Assembly: GCF_001401805.1 (NCBI RefSeq)
Contig: NZ_LKDW01000011.1
Location: forward strand, 1 to 64,000
Source: Pseudoalteromonas sp. P1-25
Lineage (GTDB): Bacteria; Pseudomonadota; Gammaproteobacteria; Enterobacterales; Alteromonadaceae
Reading direction: 5' to 3'
DNA length: 64,000 nt
In this document: piece after piece, positions 51,775 through 61,909 of the stretch
Position numbering within the stretch: the first letter of the stretch is position 1
Layout: every line of letters begins with the position of its first letter
Notes under the pieces: generated by a model
Told to the model about the DNA's origin: nothing
Databases searched by the model: none
What the model saw: the letters and a program-made list of their open reading frames with translations, nothing else
Program-made: the position numbers and the translations under genes

Positions 51775-54700
51775 TTAAGATGTTTGATTTATAGGCGCTT
51801 TTCGTCTAAAAACTTTTCGAAAAACCATTTTAAACACGTTACCAATATCGCCCAAAATTATGTATAAACATGGCACCAATATAAGCGTAATAAGTGTTGC
51901 GAACATCACAGCAAAGCCAAGCGCTACAGCCATAGGGATTACAAACTTAGCTTGTAAGCTGGTTTCAAACATTATGGGCAACACACCTGCGAAGGTGGTA
52001 ATTGAGGTGAGTAATATTGCCCTAAAGCGTGCGCAACCGGCTTCTATTACCGCGTTTTTAACACTTACACCCTCTCGGCGTACTTGGTTTACGTAGTCGG
52101 TCATTACCAACGAGTCGTTTATTACTACGCCGGCCGCGGCGATTAAACCAAAGCCCGACATTAAGCTAATGTCTAAATCAAACCAAAAGTGACCCCAAAT
52201 AGCCCCCGTTAAACTAAACGGAATAACCGACATAACAATAAGCGGCTGGGCGTAACTTTTAAGTGGTACGGCAAGTAATATATAAACTAAAATCATGCCG
52301 CCTACAAAAAACAGAAACTGCTCATTAGCTTGCGCTTGTTGCTCTTCTATTGCACCACCTAACTCTGATTTAACGCTTGGGTATTCCTCTTTAAGCTGTG
52401 GCAATAAGTTTTCTTTTACTTGTGAAACCACTTCGCCTGGCTCTATAACTTCTTCATCAATACTGCCGTACACATACACTGTACGATAACCGCCCTCACG
52501 GCGAATATAGCTAATCCCTGGCGTTTCGGTTAGCTCAACTACATCACCTAAAAGTACTTCACGCCCTTGCGGTGTTGTAACTACTGTGTGTTTTAGCGAT
52601 GAAAACGCTTCGCGAGTCAGTTTAGGGTAACGTACCATTACTCTTACTTCTTCGCCGTTACGTATTACACGCTGCGCTTCGCCACCATAAAAACTGGCGC
52701 CTACCTGGTTTGCAATATTAGCAAGGTCGAGCCCTAAATCGTAAGCGACAGGTTTTAAGCTCATTTGCACTTCTTTGCTAGCAGGGTCAATGGTCGAGCT
52801 TATATCAAACAAGCCTTTTTGTTGCTGCAGTAGCTGAATAAAACGACGGCCTGCGGCATTAAGCGTATCTATATCAGAGCCAAATAGTAAATAACCAAAT
52901 TCGCCTTCGCCAGTGCCGCCACCACCGCCAACATCATCTTCAATAGTGAGTGACTTAATGCCTGCAATGGTAGGCATGGCTTCTCGCCAGCGGCGCGAAA
53001 GTTCAAACGCGTTATAAGGTCGTAATTCTTCATCAACTAACGGCGCAAGCAACTGAGACTCGGTTCTGCCTTGATTAAATACCAGTACATCACGAATTAT
53101 TTTTTGGCCAAATTCACGCTCTGTTTCTTCATCAACTCGTAACACCATGGCTTCTACTTCACGAATAGCTGCAATAGTTTGTAAGTCAGACACATTGTCG
53201 TTCATTTCTATATGAATTTGCGGAAAATCATGTGGCACTTTTGGCGTAGGTACAGTACGTACTTTATTTGATGTGATAAGCGCAATGCTTATAAAAAACA
53301 TAGCAATAAAGCCAAACAATACCGTCCAGCGCCAGTCTACACAGCGGGATATAAAACGCTTATAAGGGCCATTTACAAAACCAAAAAAGCGCATATTAAA
53401 CCTATCGCGCCAGCCACCTTTTTTAATAGGTGAAAAGTGCGTGTGGGCAATATGCGCCGGTAAAATAAGTTTTGACTCAACTAAGCTAAATACTAAACAC
53501 AGTATTACTACTACAGCAATCGCGTAAAAGAAGGCACTTTCTGGCCCACTCGATAGTGTAAATGGGGCAAACACCGCAATGGTTGTTAATACACCAAATG
53601 TAGCAGGGGTTGCTACACGGTTTGCACCACAAACGACGTTTTCAACTCCGCCTCCGCTTTTTTCTACCTCAGTATAAGCGGCTTCCCCTATTACTATGGC
53701 GTCATCAACCACAATGCCGAGCACCATAATAAATGCAAACAACGAAATTATATTAATGCTTATACCAAATAACGGCATTAGCATCATTGCCCCTAAAAAG
53801 CACACCGGTAAGCCAATCATTACCCAAAGCGCTAATTTAAAGCGCAAGAATAACGAAAGCATAATAGCGACTAATATTGCCCCTTGAAACAAGTTAGCTT
53901 TCATCATATCAAGGCGCGCATTTAGGTAGTACGTCATGTCCATTAATGGCTCTAACCTAACACCCGGTGGTAGCTGGGTATTCTTTTGCTCAATATATGC
54001 TTTAACCGACTCGGCAACCGGAATCATGTTTTGATCTTGCGTAGCCTTTACCGACATATACACTGCGTTTTCGCCGTTAAATTTAAAGTAGCGCTCGCCT
54101 TCGGTAAATTGGTCTTTGATAACGGCAACGTCTTGAAGCAACACTTTAGCGCCGTATTCGCCTATTTTTACCGGTATTTGCCTAAACTCATCACCAGAGT
54201 AATACTGGTTTTCAACCCGAACAGAAATAACCCCCGCATCGGTTGTTAGTTGCCCCGCCGAAAAGTTAGCAGAATAACTGCGCACCGCGTTCATTACATC
54301 GCTTAGGGTTAAATTGTATTGGCGTAACGTATCAGGGTCGATTTCGATGGCAATTTCATCAAGCGGCACATCGTTTTCTACCAACGATACGTTAGATAGC
54401 TGTAATAGCTCATCTTCAATTTGATTAGCAATTGGTTTGAGTTCTGTCAGCGGCAAATCGGCAACTAAGGTCATCCCTATAACATCTTGCCTAAACTCAA
54501 TCTGACTTATGGTGACCGGTTCCATGCCCGCAGGAAAGGTTGCAATACCATCAACACGCAGCTTTACCTTATCAAGCACATCGGTAAGCTCTGCATCGGT
54601 GTTAATTTCAAGGCTTGCCCTACCGCCATTTCTAAAGGCGCGGTACACGCCCTTTTTAATTTCGGTCACATCCTTTAGTGATTCTTCAATTTTTATAAGA

Positions 54701-54915
54701 ATGCTTTCTTCAATTTCTTGTGGTGAGGCACCGGGGTAATTGGCCTCAACATTAATGTAGTTAATTTCTACATTAGGAAACATTTGGCGCTGAATAGTTA
54801 AGTAGCTAATAACCCCCATAATGATGATAAAAACCATCATTAGGTTGGCTGCAACAGAGTTTTTAGCAAAATAAGCTATTAACCCTGTTTGTTTTTTTTC
54901 AATTGATTCGTTCAT
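51775..54915 (-). CDS. RND-family efflux transporter (AcrB/HAE1-like)
   Basis: A 1046-residue inner-membrane proton-driven pump with the 12-helix, two-loop RND plan. It opens with a cytoplasmic MNESIEKKQTGLIAYFAKN and helix 1. The first large loop starts MFPNVEINYINVEANYPGASPQEIEESI, the proton-relay aspartate pair occurs in GIVVDDAIVIGEA (helix 4), and the second half mirrors the first. Substrate not deducible. It lies 11 bp downstream of its adaptor. No outer-membrane factor is adjacent, so an unlinked TolC is presumably used. No regulator gene is linked, but an array of TTACAAAT sites lies upstream of the operon. Confidence 0.93.
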   Translation of the reverse strand: MNESIEKKQTGLIAYFAKNSVAANLMMVFIIIMGVISYLTIQRQMFPNVEINYINVEANYPGASPQEIEESILIKIEESLKDVTEIKKGVYRAFRNGGRASLEINTDAELTDVLDKVKLRVDGIATFPAGMEPVTISQIEFRQDVIGMTLVADLPLTELKPIANQIEDELLQLSNVSLVENDVPLDEIAIEIDPDTLRQYNLTLSDVMNAVRSYSANFSAGQLTTDAGVISVRVENQYYSGDEFRQIPVKIGEYGAKVLLQDVAVIKDQFTEGERYFKFNGENAVYMSVKATQDQNMIPVAESVKAYIEQKNTQLPPGVRLEPLMDMTYYLNARLDMMKANLFQGAILVAIMLSLFLRFKLALWVMIGLPVCFLGAMMLMPLFGISINIISLFAFIMVLGIVVDDAIVIGEAAYTEVEKSGGGVENVVCGANRVATPATFGVLTTIAVFAPFTLSSGPESAFFYAIAVVVILCLVFSLVESKLILPAHIAHTHFSPIKKGGWRDRFNMRFFGFVNGPYKRFISRCVDWRWTVLFGFIAMFFISIALITSNKVRTVPTPKVPHDFPQIHIEMNDNVSDLQTIAAIREVEAMVLRVDEETEREFGQKIIRDVLVFNQGRTESQLLAPLVDEELRPYNAFELSRRWREAMPTIAGIKSLTIEDDVGGGGGTGEGEFGYLLFGSDIDTLNAAGRRFIQLLQQQKGLFDISSTIDPASKEVQMSLKPVAYDLGLDLANIANQVGASFYGGEAQRVIRNGEEVRVMVRYPKLTREAFSSLKHTVVTTPQGREVLLGDVVELTETPGISYIRREGGYRTVYVYGSIDEEVIEPGEVVSQVKENLLPQLKEEYPSVKSELGGAIEEQQAQANEQFLFFVGGMILVYILLAVPLKSYAQPLIVMSVIPFSLTGAIWGHFWFDLDISLMSGFGLIAAAGVVINDSLVMTDYVNQVRREGVSVKNAVIEAGCARFRAILLTSITTFAGVLPIMFETSLQAKFVIPMAVALGFAVMFATLITLILVPCLYIILGDIGNVFKMVFRKVFRRKAPINQTS

Positions 54916-54926
54916 TAATTTACACC

Positions 54927-56111
54927 TTACAACTGTTGCGCTTCAGCGCTACTTTCGGTGTTTGTATTAGCGTTACTTGGCTCGCTCATGCCAGCCACTT
55001 TTACCTGCATGCCTTTTTGTGGGTACTCAGGTAACGTGGTAACCAACTTATCATCGGCATTAAGTCCGCTGCTAATATAAAAGTACTCGCCTTCTTCTCT
55101 CACTACGGTTACTTTGCGCGGTTCAAGCTCTTGGTTTTCGTTAACTATCCACACCGTTTGGTTATTTACTAATGATTGCGGCAAACGGTAAATATTATTA
55201 AGCATGGCGCCTGCAAAATTAACCTGCACGTAGCTGCCAAATTTAATAGCCGGTTGCTGTGTTTTTAAGCCGTATGGGTCTTCAATACGTACCACTAAGC
55301 TGCTCATGCGCGTCGCGTTATCTACAATACCTAGGTCGCGGTCAATCACGCCTTCACGTGTAAAACTGTTTAACCCTTTTTGAATAATAGTGGCCTTAAT
55401 GCCCTTAATTCGCTCCGGTAAAAATACGCTATCAAAACCAGCAATAGGAATAATAACCTCTGCTGTTTCTATATTATTTAAATCAGCCACTTGTGCACCC
55501 ATAGCCACAAACTGGCCAACGCCTACATTACGGCTCACTACTAACGCATCGTATGGGGCTTTTATATCGCAGTTTTCTAAATCACGTTGTGCTCTTTTTA
55601 ATGCGGCTTGCGCCGACTTAACCGCTGCTTGGGCGCTTAACACCTGCGGTTTACGTAAAAATAAGTCTGTACGTGCTTTATTCGGAAAACGCTTTGCTTC
55701 GTCTTCGGCTACTTTTGCCTGCGCTTGCTCTTCAATTAAGGCTGCTTTGGCACGCGCTAAATCGGCTTCGGCAACTAAAACGGCTGCTTCGTAGTTGTCT
55801 TTTTCAATACTAATCAGTGTATCGCCACGAGAAACCACGCCACCAGCTACAAAGCTAGGATGCCAGCTAATTACTTCCCCCGACACCTGCGCCGCCAACT
55901 GTGTGTTTTCTAATGGTTTTATTTCGCCGTAGCTGTTTATTATTACTTGGTGATTATTAGCTTCTACAGGCTCAACTTGCACGGTGGGTCGTGTATCTAC
56001 TGCTGTTTTATTTTGATCTTCTTGTGCAATAGCGTTTATTCCCATAAAGCCCACTACACCAATGGCTAATGCTACAAATGGGAACACCCATCTCAGTGAA
56101 TTTGATTGCAT
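54927..56111 (-). CDS. RND periplasmic adaptor (membrane fusion protein)
   Basis: A 394-residue adaptor linking the RND pump to an outer-membrane channel. An N-terminal membrane anchor or signal (about 8-28), biotinyl-lipoyl halves (GEVISWHPSFVAGGVVSRGDTLISIEKDNYEA and CDIKAPYDALVVSRNVGVGQFV), an alpha-hairpin between (about 110-180) rich in Ala/Lys/Gln, and a beta-barrel after. First gene of the two-gene efflux unit. Acidic, Ser/Asn-rich C-terminal tail. Confidence 0.93.
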   Translation of the reverse strand: MQSNSLRWVFPFVALAIGVVGFMGINAIAQEDQNKTAVDTRPTVQVEPVEANNHQVIINSYGEIKPLENTQLAAQVSGEVISWHPSFVAGGVVSRGDTLISIEKDNYEAAVLVAEADLARAKAALIEEQAQAKVAEDEAKRFPNKARTDLFLRKPQVLSAQAAVKSAQAALKRAQRDLENCDIKAPYDALVVSRNVGVGQFVAMGAQVADLNNIETAEVIIPIAGFDSVFLPERIKGIKATIIQKGLNSFTREGVIDRDLGIVDNATRMSSLVVRIEDPYGLKTQQPAIKFGSYVQVNFAGAMLNNIYRLPQSLVNNQTVWIVNENQELEPRKVTVVREEGEYFYISSGLNADDKLVTTLPEYPQKGMQVKVAGMSEPSNANTNTESSAEAQQL

Positions 56112-56176
56112 ATCCTAATTACCTCATATTTCTACTAACACTATAATAACAGAGCGCAATAAAACATTAACCTGAC

Positions 56177-56310
56177 ATTTGTAAGCAACTGTTACAAATA
56201 AATTTAAAAACTCAGTTAAGGTACGTAGCCGTTTACAAATACCTGTAACTCATCGCATTTATTATATTTTGTTACAAATTTTTACTATTTAAAATCAGTG
56301 TATTACAAAT
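56177..56310. repeat. Cluster of TTACAAAT sites upstream of the RND operon
   Basis: TTACAAAT occurs at 56192, 56233, 56272 and 56303 (spacings 41, 39 and 31), and its complement ATTTGTAA at 56177 forms an inverted repeat with the first copy (7-bp spacer). All five lie in the 290-bp gap between the adaptor gene and the divergent metalloprotease. They look like operator half-sites for one or both genes. Confidence 0.6.
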
Positions 56311-56401
56311 TAGAGCTATGATTTCATCGAGAACATGTGCGAACAATTTTTAATTTACGTACAGTCACACTAAATAAATAACAGCGAAATAGATTATAAA
56401 A

Positions 56402-58912
56402 ATGAAATTAACAACCCTTGCGCTAACACTGAGTATAGCGCTAAGCGGCCACGCAGTGGCTGATGATAAAAAAGAAGACAAAAAATCAAAAACCCTGAGC
56501 GAAATGGTCGAAGGACAAACCGAATTTTCAGGTATTTTTAATTTATACCAAGACCAAAAAACCGGTGAACACTTAATGGTGATCACCGAGTCGCAGCTTA
56601 ATACCCCTTTTGTATACTTTGCCCATACAGTCGACGGTGTCACTGATGCCGGGCATTATCGCGGCGCCTATAGAGAAACCAAGCTCATTGAGTTTAGAAA
56701 ATACTTTGACCGCATAGATATAGTGAGCAAAACACCTCGCTATAAATTTGATCAAAACAGCGCCATTGCCAAAGCAAGCAATGCCAACATCAGCGAAGCC
56801 GTTTTAGCCAGCATTAAAATAGAAAAAGAAGAAGAAGGTAAAATAGCCTTTAAGGTCAACAAGCTATTTTTAAGTGAAGCGCTACACAAGGTATCGCCAA
56901 CGCTAAACCCAGCCGATAAAAACGCTAAAAAACGCTTTAAAGTAGGTAAATTAAATACTAAAAAGTCGCGTATTGTTAAACAGCGCCCCTACCCAAACAA
57001 CTTAGATATAGTCGTTGATTACGTATTTAGTAATGCCAGTCCCACCGTGCGTGGTACAAGTGCCGTAAGTGACCCGCGCAATATCTCTGTAAAGGTCCAG
57101 CACTCTTTTGTGGCATTACCTAAAAACGATTACCAACCACGTAAAGATGATGCGCGCATAGGTTATTTCACCAATCAATTTGATCTAATGACCTCAACCG
57201 ATTGGGCGCCCTATGACGATGTTATTAAGCGCTGGGATCTACAAAAGAAAAACCCTGATGCTGAACTTTCTGAGCCGGTAAAACCAATTACCTGGTGGAT
57301 AGAAAACACCACCCCTGTAGAGTGGCGCGACACAATACGCGATGCTGTGCTTACATGGAATAGCTCGTTTGAAAAAGCCGGTTTTAAAAACGCACTCGAA
57401 GTTAAAGTACAACCCGATGACGCAACGTGGGATGCTGGTGATATTAACTACAACGTACTACGTTGGACTTCATCGCCAAAACCGCCATTTGGCGGCTACG
57501 GACCGGCTCTTGCCAACCCACTAACAGGTGAAATACTCGGCTCAGACATTATGCTTGAGTTTGTATTTATGAAAAACCGCTGGATTTACGACACGCTATA
57601 CACCCAAGGCACAATGAGCCACGGCCAACACCTGCCTACACAAGGTGAGTTAAATTGCTCACTAGGCCATGAAATTCAACAAAACCTGCTGGTTGCTAAA
57701 GGCTTAGCAACAGGTGCCTCGATTGATGACAATGAAATGATTCGCCAAGGTTTAACCCAGTTAATTCTTCATGAAGTGGGTCATACATTAGGCTTAAACC
57801 ACAATATGAAATCGTCTATTTTGTGGGATGAAAAAGAGGTTCATGACAAAAATAAAACTCAAGGCATAGTAACCGGTTCTGTGATGGATTATGCACCCGC
57901 TAACATCGCGCCAATCGGTGTACAGCAAGGTGATATTTTTCAAACTAAGCCGGGTCCTTATGATGATTGGGCTATCAACTATGGCTATAGCAGCGCCTTA
58001 GAAGATAAAGCTGCCGAACAAGCACGACTTGAAAACATACTCGCTCGCTCAAGCGAACATGCCCTTGCCTTCGGTAATGATGCCGATGATATGCGTGCCC
58101 CGGGCCGCCACATAGACCCCCGTGTAATGATTGGCGACTTATCGTCAAATCCAGCAGCCTATGGCGCCGACCGCATGGCGCTAATTGATAAACTATTTAC
58201 GGAGCTAAAAGATAAAGCCACAGTAAAAGGTGAGTCTTATCAACAGCTGGTTACCTCGGCTAATAGTTTGTTCGGTCAATACCGTAGACAAGCAGGTGTT
58301 GTTTCTCGCCAAATAGGTGGCGTATATGTTGAACGTGCAGTAGTAGGTGATACACATGCAAGTAAGCCGTTTATGCCAGTACCACTTGAGCGCCAAACGC
58401 AAGCAATGAACATACTTGCTAAATATGTATTTGCACCTGATGTGCTAATCAGCATGCAGCCTTTATACAACTATTTACAGCAACAACGCCGTGGCTTTAA
58501 CCATTATGGTAAAAATGAAGACCCTAAAGCGCACAAAATGATTTTAGGCATGCAAAAAACGGTACTTGCGCAATTGCTGCACCCGGCTGTTATGCTACGT
58601 ATTTCAGACACCGCACTGTATGGTAATGAATATAGCCTAACGCAATTTATGGACGACCTAACGGCCAGTATTTTTGTTGATAGCAAAGAGAGCACGTCTA
58701 TTAGCCGCAATCTACAAATAGAGTATGTAAATCAGCTTATTGCTATTGCAGGCCTAGGCAAAGCAAGTAAACACGATAATTTGGCAAAAACTGCCGCGCT
58801 GTATCAGCTAACACAAATAGCTGATACAAGCGTAGGATGGGGAGCCGATACAGCTACTAAAGCACATAAAAAGTATATTGATCACTTAATTGCTAAAGCG
58901 TTAGAAGCTTAA
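56402..58912 (+). CDS. Secreted zinc metalloprotease, metzincin-like (DUF5117 type)
   Basis: An 836-residue exported protein. Signal peptide to about 20 (HAVA-DD), followed by a lysine/aspartate-rich stretch, the DUF5117-type N-terminal region (YFAHTVDGVTDAGHYRGAYRETKLIEF), and a catalytic centre HEVGHTLGLNH with His457, His461 and His467 in the metzincin HExxHxxGxxH form, followed by a Met-turn-like SVMDYAP. Substrate unknown. It is divergent from the RND adaptor, with the TTACAAAT cluster between, and followed by a terminator. Confidence 0.87.
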   Translation: MKLTTLALTLSIALSGHAVADDKKEDKKSKTLSEMVEGQTEFSGIFNLYQDQKTGEHLMVITESQLNTPFVYFAHTVDGVTDAGHYRGAYRETKLIEFRKYFDRIDIVSKTPRYKFDQNSAIAKASNANISEAVLASIKIEKEEEGKIAFKVNKLFLSEALHKVSPTLNPADKNAKKRFKVGKLNTKKSRIVKQRPYPNNLDIVVDYVFSNASPTVRGTSAVSDPRNISVKVQHSFVALPKNDYQPRKDDARIGYFTNQFDLMTSTDWAPYDDVIKRWDLQKKNPDAELSEPVKPITWWIENTTPVEWRDTIRDAVLTWNSSFEKAGFKNALEVKVQPDDATWDAGDINYNVLRWTSSPKPPFGGYGPALANPLTGEILGSDIMLEFVFMKNRWIYDTLYTQGTMSHGQHLPTQGELNCSLGHEIQQNLLVAKGLATGASIDDNEMIRQGLTQLILHEVGHTLGLNHNMKSSILWDEKEVHDKNKTQGIVTGSVMDYAPANIAPIGVQQGDIFQTKPGPYDDWAINYGYSSALEDKAAEQARLENILARSSEHALAFGNDADDMRAPGRHIDPRVMIGDLSSNPAAYGADRMALIDKLFTELKDKATVKGESYQQLVTSANSLFGQYRRQAGVVSRQIGGVYVERAVVGDTHASKPFMPVPLERQTQAMNILAKYVFAPDVLISMQPLYNYLQQQRRGFNHYGKNEDPKAHKMILGMQKTVLAQLLHPAVMLRISDTALYGNEYSLTQFMDDLTASIFVDSKESTSISRNLQIEYVNQLIAIAGLGKASKHDNLAKTAALYQLTQIADTSVGWGADTATKAHKKYIDHLIAKALEA

Positions 58913-58923
58913 TAAACTCAATC

Positions 58924-58953
58924 AAAAAGGCCACGTAATACGTGGCCTTTTTA
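58924..58953. terminator. Terminator of the metalloprotease and phzF-like genes
   Basis: The stem AAAAAGGCCACG/CGTGGCCTTTTT with a 5-nt loop has T runs on both strands and sits between the convergent stops at 58912 and 58962. Confidence 0.92.
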
Positions 58954-58961
58954 ATGCGAAT

Positions 58962-59750
58962 TTATAAATAAATTGTACCTTTCAAATACCGTACAGCGTT
59001 ACCAGTTAACCTGACGGTATCCTCGCCTACTTCGCATTGTATAAAACCACCACGGCTTGAAGCCTGATACGCGTTTAATTTATTTCTACCTAACTGCTGT
59101 GCCCAGTAAGGGGCAAGGCCAGTGTGAATAGAACCCGTAACAAAATCTTCTTCGCCGCCACTTGCAGGCCAAAAATAACGAGACACCATATCGTACTCAG
59201 CAGAACTTGATGTGGCGACAACATCAAGTGGGTATAAGGTTTTTAATAAATCAGGCTGAGTAGTTAAATCATGGATTTGTTGTGCATTTTCGTAAATAGC
59301 AAAATATGCTTGACGATTTTTTAGCACCTTTATTGGTTGTATAGACAACCCTTTTAACAGCGCTTCGGGTATAGTTTTCACTTCTACTGGCGCCTGTTTA
59401 GGAAAGGTCATAGTAAAACTACCATCGCTATTTTTGTTTACAACAAGCTCCCCTACGGCCGTGGCGTTAAAGCGCACTTGGCTAAGGTTGTGTTGCTCGC
59501 ATAAAACATACGCAGCAGCGAGCGTAGCGTGGCCGCAAAAATCTATTTCCATTAATGGTGAAAACCACCGTATTGCAAAACTGCCATCAGCCTGAGGGCA
59601 AGTAAACGCAGTTTCAGACACATTATTTTCAGCGCCTATATTTAGCATTAACTCATCGCTAAGCCACGCCTCTAGCGGGATCACAGCTGCGTAATTGCCT
59701 TTAAATAAAGAGCTTGTAAATGCATCAATTTGATGGATAGTGAGTTGCAT
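58962..59750 (-). CDS. PhzF-family isomerase/epimerase
   Basis: A 262-residue diaminopimelate-epimerase-like fold. It has the opening QIDAFTSSLFKGNYAAVI, the catalytic glutamate Glu46 in NNVSETAF, WFSPLMEIDFCGHATLAAAYVL, and the C-terminal EDFVTGSIHTGLAPYW. Family members include the phenazine enzyme PhzF, but no phenazine genes are present, so this is one of the generic members of unknown substrate (YddE-like). Confidence 0.88.
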   Translation of the reverse strand: MQLTIHQIDAFTSSLFKGNYAAVIPLEAWLSDELMLNIGAENNVSETAFTCPQADGSFAIRWFSPLMEIDFCGHATLAAAYVLCEQHNLSQVRFNATAVGELVVNKNSDGSFTMTFPKQAPVEVKTIPEALLKGLSIQPIKVLKNRQAYFAIYENAQQIHDLTTQPDLLKTLYPLDVVATSSSAEYDMVSRYFWPASGGEEDFVTGSIHTGLAPYWAQQLGRNKLNAYQASSRGGFIQCEVGEDTVRLTGNAVRYLKGTIYL

Positions 59751-59823
59751 AGGTTGACCCCCTAAATTAGTTAGAGTTTAAACCTGCCACATAGTCATTA
59801 AATAATCACTATTAATTTTATAG

Positions 59824-60438
59824 CTAAGCCATTGCGGGGCGCATTTTATAATATTGCATACACGCAAATTGCACAGCATTTGTAAGCAGCAGCATAACAA
59901 ACATTAAAATATGTGAGGTGCTGGTCATAGCACTGCTTAGCTCTACATACAAGCCACAGGTACCTGCTACAAACTGCAAGCTAAAGTAGCGAGCACTTAA
60001 ATTGCTAATATTGCCACTGCGTAAGGTTTTATACGTTTGCGGCATTACCCGTACTGAGCTCATTACTAGCCCTACGTATGTAAGTGCGTTAAGTACCGAT
60101 GCTGTTTCTAGGCTTTTATTTAACAGCAATAAAAAAGGTAATAACGAAAAGCCAAGCATAGCCACAAGCTGTATACGTTCAGCTTTTGCGGCGTTATAGC
60201 GGGCAAAGTAATATAAAATTAAACCACTTAGCACTCCAGTTACAAAAAACGGTAGTGCTATAAAGTAGCGTTCAAAATAAATATTGTAAGTAATAAAGTA
60301 GAGGCTTTGCGCTAAACCAAAAGTCATCATTAATAGTGATAACCCCGACACACTGCGATTCTTTCTAATTTTGCTCAATAGCGGTAAAAAGCTAAAAACT
60401 AAAATAAAAGCCGACAAAATAGGTAGATAGTGCGCCAA
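59824..60438 (-). CDS. PQ-loop repeat membrane protein (SWEET-like)
   Basis: A 204-residue protein with about seven membrane helices arranged as two three-helix bundles. PQ-loop-like segments occur in both halves (LPLLSKIRKNRSVSGLSL near the N-terminus, and VMPQTYKTLRSGNISNLSARYF near 130-150). Such proteins are sugar or amino-acid carriers or receptors; the substrate is unknown here. It lies upstream of the PhzF gene on the same strand with 73 bp between, possibly an operon. Confidence 0.78.
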   Translation of the reverse strand: MAHYLPILSAFILVFSFLPLLSKIRKNRSVSGLSLLMMTFGLAQSLYFITYNIYFERYFIALPFFVTGVLSGLILYYFARYNAAKAERIQLVAMLGFSLLPFLLLLNKSLETASVLNALTYVGLVMSSVRVMPQTYKTLRSGNISNLSARYFSLQFVAGTCGLYVELSSAMTSTSHILMFVMLLLTNAVQFACMQYYKMRPAMA

Positions 60439-60718
60439 AACAACCTCGCTCGTTACTTAAATGTTAATATAAAACCCGCTAGAAACAATAAATAAACATC
60501 TGTTTTTAAATGAGTTTTAAAGTGAGCGCGCATTGTAATGGTGAATATATTTTACTCAACAAATTAGCGTAACCCTATATTAGGCACTGGCAAGATAGCT
60601 GTACAAAAACCGTTACTTTAAGTGGACACCAAATCGTACTTGTATATTGGAGGCTGAACACTTTGCACCCTGTCTTAAACAACGAGTGTGTATTTGTCGC
60701 ACAACTATGAAATGCTAC
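60439..60718. other. Upstream region of the PQ-loop and PepSY genes
   Basis: A 280-bp gene-free stretch between divergent genes up to the Fur box. GGAGG at 60649-60653 is not followed by a start codon. No other feature is recognised. Confidence 0.4.
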
Positions 60719-60733
60719 TGATAATTGTTATCA
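60719..60733. promoter_or_regulatory. Fur box upstream of the PepSY gene
   Basis: TGATAATTGTTATCA is a 7-1-7 inverted repeat matching the Fur core TGATAAT-N-ATTATCA except for one base. GATAAT inside it may be the -10. It lies 36 bp before the ATG at 60769, so iron-dependent repression is expected. Confidence 0.8.
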
Positions 60734-60768
60734 TGCGCAGGTCTGTGGCAATTACACAATTATAAACT

Positions 60769-61902
60769 ATGAGAAAAACACTTTTTAAAATTCACAGTTG
60801 GGTAGCCCTTATCGCGCTTGTCCCGCTGTTTGTTATTAGTATAACGGGTAGCGTTTTGGTATTTAAAAGCGAGATTGACGGCTTATTAATGCCAGACAGT
60901 CACTTTGTTGTACAACAACAAGCCAACCGCTTACCTATGGATACACTTATAACAAAAACGCAAAAAGCGTACCCTGAGTATGTCGTAGGTAGCTGGGAAA
61001 TATTTAACGATGATACTGCTGATCGGGTTTATTTAATAAAGCGCGGTACAGAAGACTGGTATAAATTTCATTTAGATCAATACACTGGCAATATTCTTTC
61101 AGAGCCAGTGGGAACCAGCCACTACTTTACAGACTGGTTTTTAGATTTACACTACACCTTTTTACTCAATGATTTAAAAAATTTACCAGGCCAAACTGGT
61201 ACCGTTTTAGGCTTCTTTTTTGCGGTGTTTTTTTTAGTACTAGGTATTACAGGTCTTATTATTTATCGTAAGTTTTGGCAGCGTTTATTTAGCGTACGCT
61301 GGCGCGCCACACTGCAAATAGTGCTTAGCGACATCCATAAAATGACCGGTGTAATTGGCTCGCCCATTATTATAATTTTAGCCATCACTGGCGGCTACTT
61401 TAACGGCGCTGTGTGGTATCACGAAGTCATTGAACACGCAGAAGAAGAACACTTCGTACTTACTAAAAATTTATACAATGAAGAGATTTCTTTTCAACAC
61501 GTGCTTGATGATAGCCAAAAGCAAATACCCACATTTAATGGCACATTTTTAGTCATGCCGCTTGAGCCAGACGAAAACATAACGCTATTTGGAGAAGTAG
61601 ATACCAGTAACCCACTTGCCAGCGAATATGCCAATACCGTTACTTACAACAAGCTAACGGGCGAGCATATGGCAAACTGGGACATCCGCGAAGTGGGTGT
61701 AGGTTGGCAAGTAATTGATAGCTTTAGAAAACTTCACTTTGGTTATTTTGCAGGGCTCATTAGTAAAATAATTTGGTGTGTTATTGGTTTAAGCCCTGTT
61801 TGGCTTGGTGGTACTGGCTTTTATTTGTGGTTTACTCGCCGTAAGCGCAAAAAGCAGTCTCAAAAAAACCGCTTAAGTAAACACCGCACTGCAAGTGCTT
61901 GA
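60769..61902 (+). CDS. PepSY-domain membrane protein, probable iron-uptake reductase
   Basis: A 377-residue PepSY-associated transmembrane protein. Helices at about 10-32, 140-165, 190-215 and 330-355; the extracytoplasmic parts carry PepSY-like regions (LITKTQKAYPEYVVGSWEIF and following). Conserved histidines lie at helix ends (KIHSWVALIALVPLF, LDLHYTFLL, DIHKMTGVIG, KLHFGYFAG), as in heme-binding members reported to reduce ferric siderophores. The Fur box supports a role in iron acquisition; no siderophore receptor is adjacent. The C-terminus is strongly basic. Confidence 0.85.
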   Translation: MRKTLFKIHSWVALIALVPLFVISITGSVLVFKSEIDGLLMPDSHFVVQQQANRLPMDTLITKTQKAYPEYVVGSWEIFNDDTADRVYLIKRGTEDWYKFHLDQYTGNILSEPVGTSHYFTDWFLDLHYTFLLNDLKNLPGQTGTVLGFFFAVFFLVLGITGLIIYRKFWQRLFSVRWRATLQIVLSDIHKMTGVIGSPIIIILAITGGYFNGAVWYHEVIEHAEEEHFVLTKNLYNEEISFQHVLDDSQKQIPTFNGTFLVMPLEPDENITLFGEVDTSNPLASEYANTVTYNKLTGEHMANWDIREVGVGWQVIDSFRKLHFGYFAGLISKIIWCVIGLSPVWLGGTGFYLWFTRRKRKKQSQKNRLSKHRTASA

Positions 61903-61909
61903 TTAAAAA

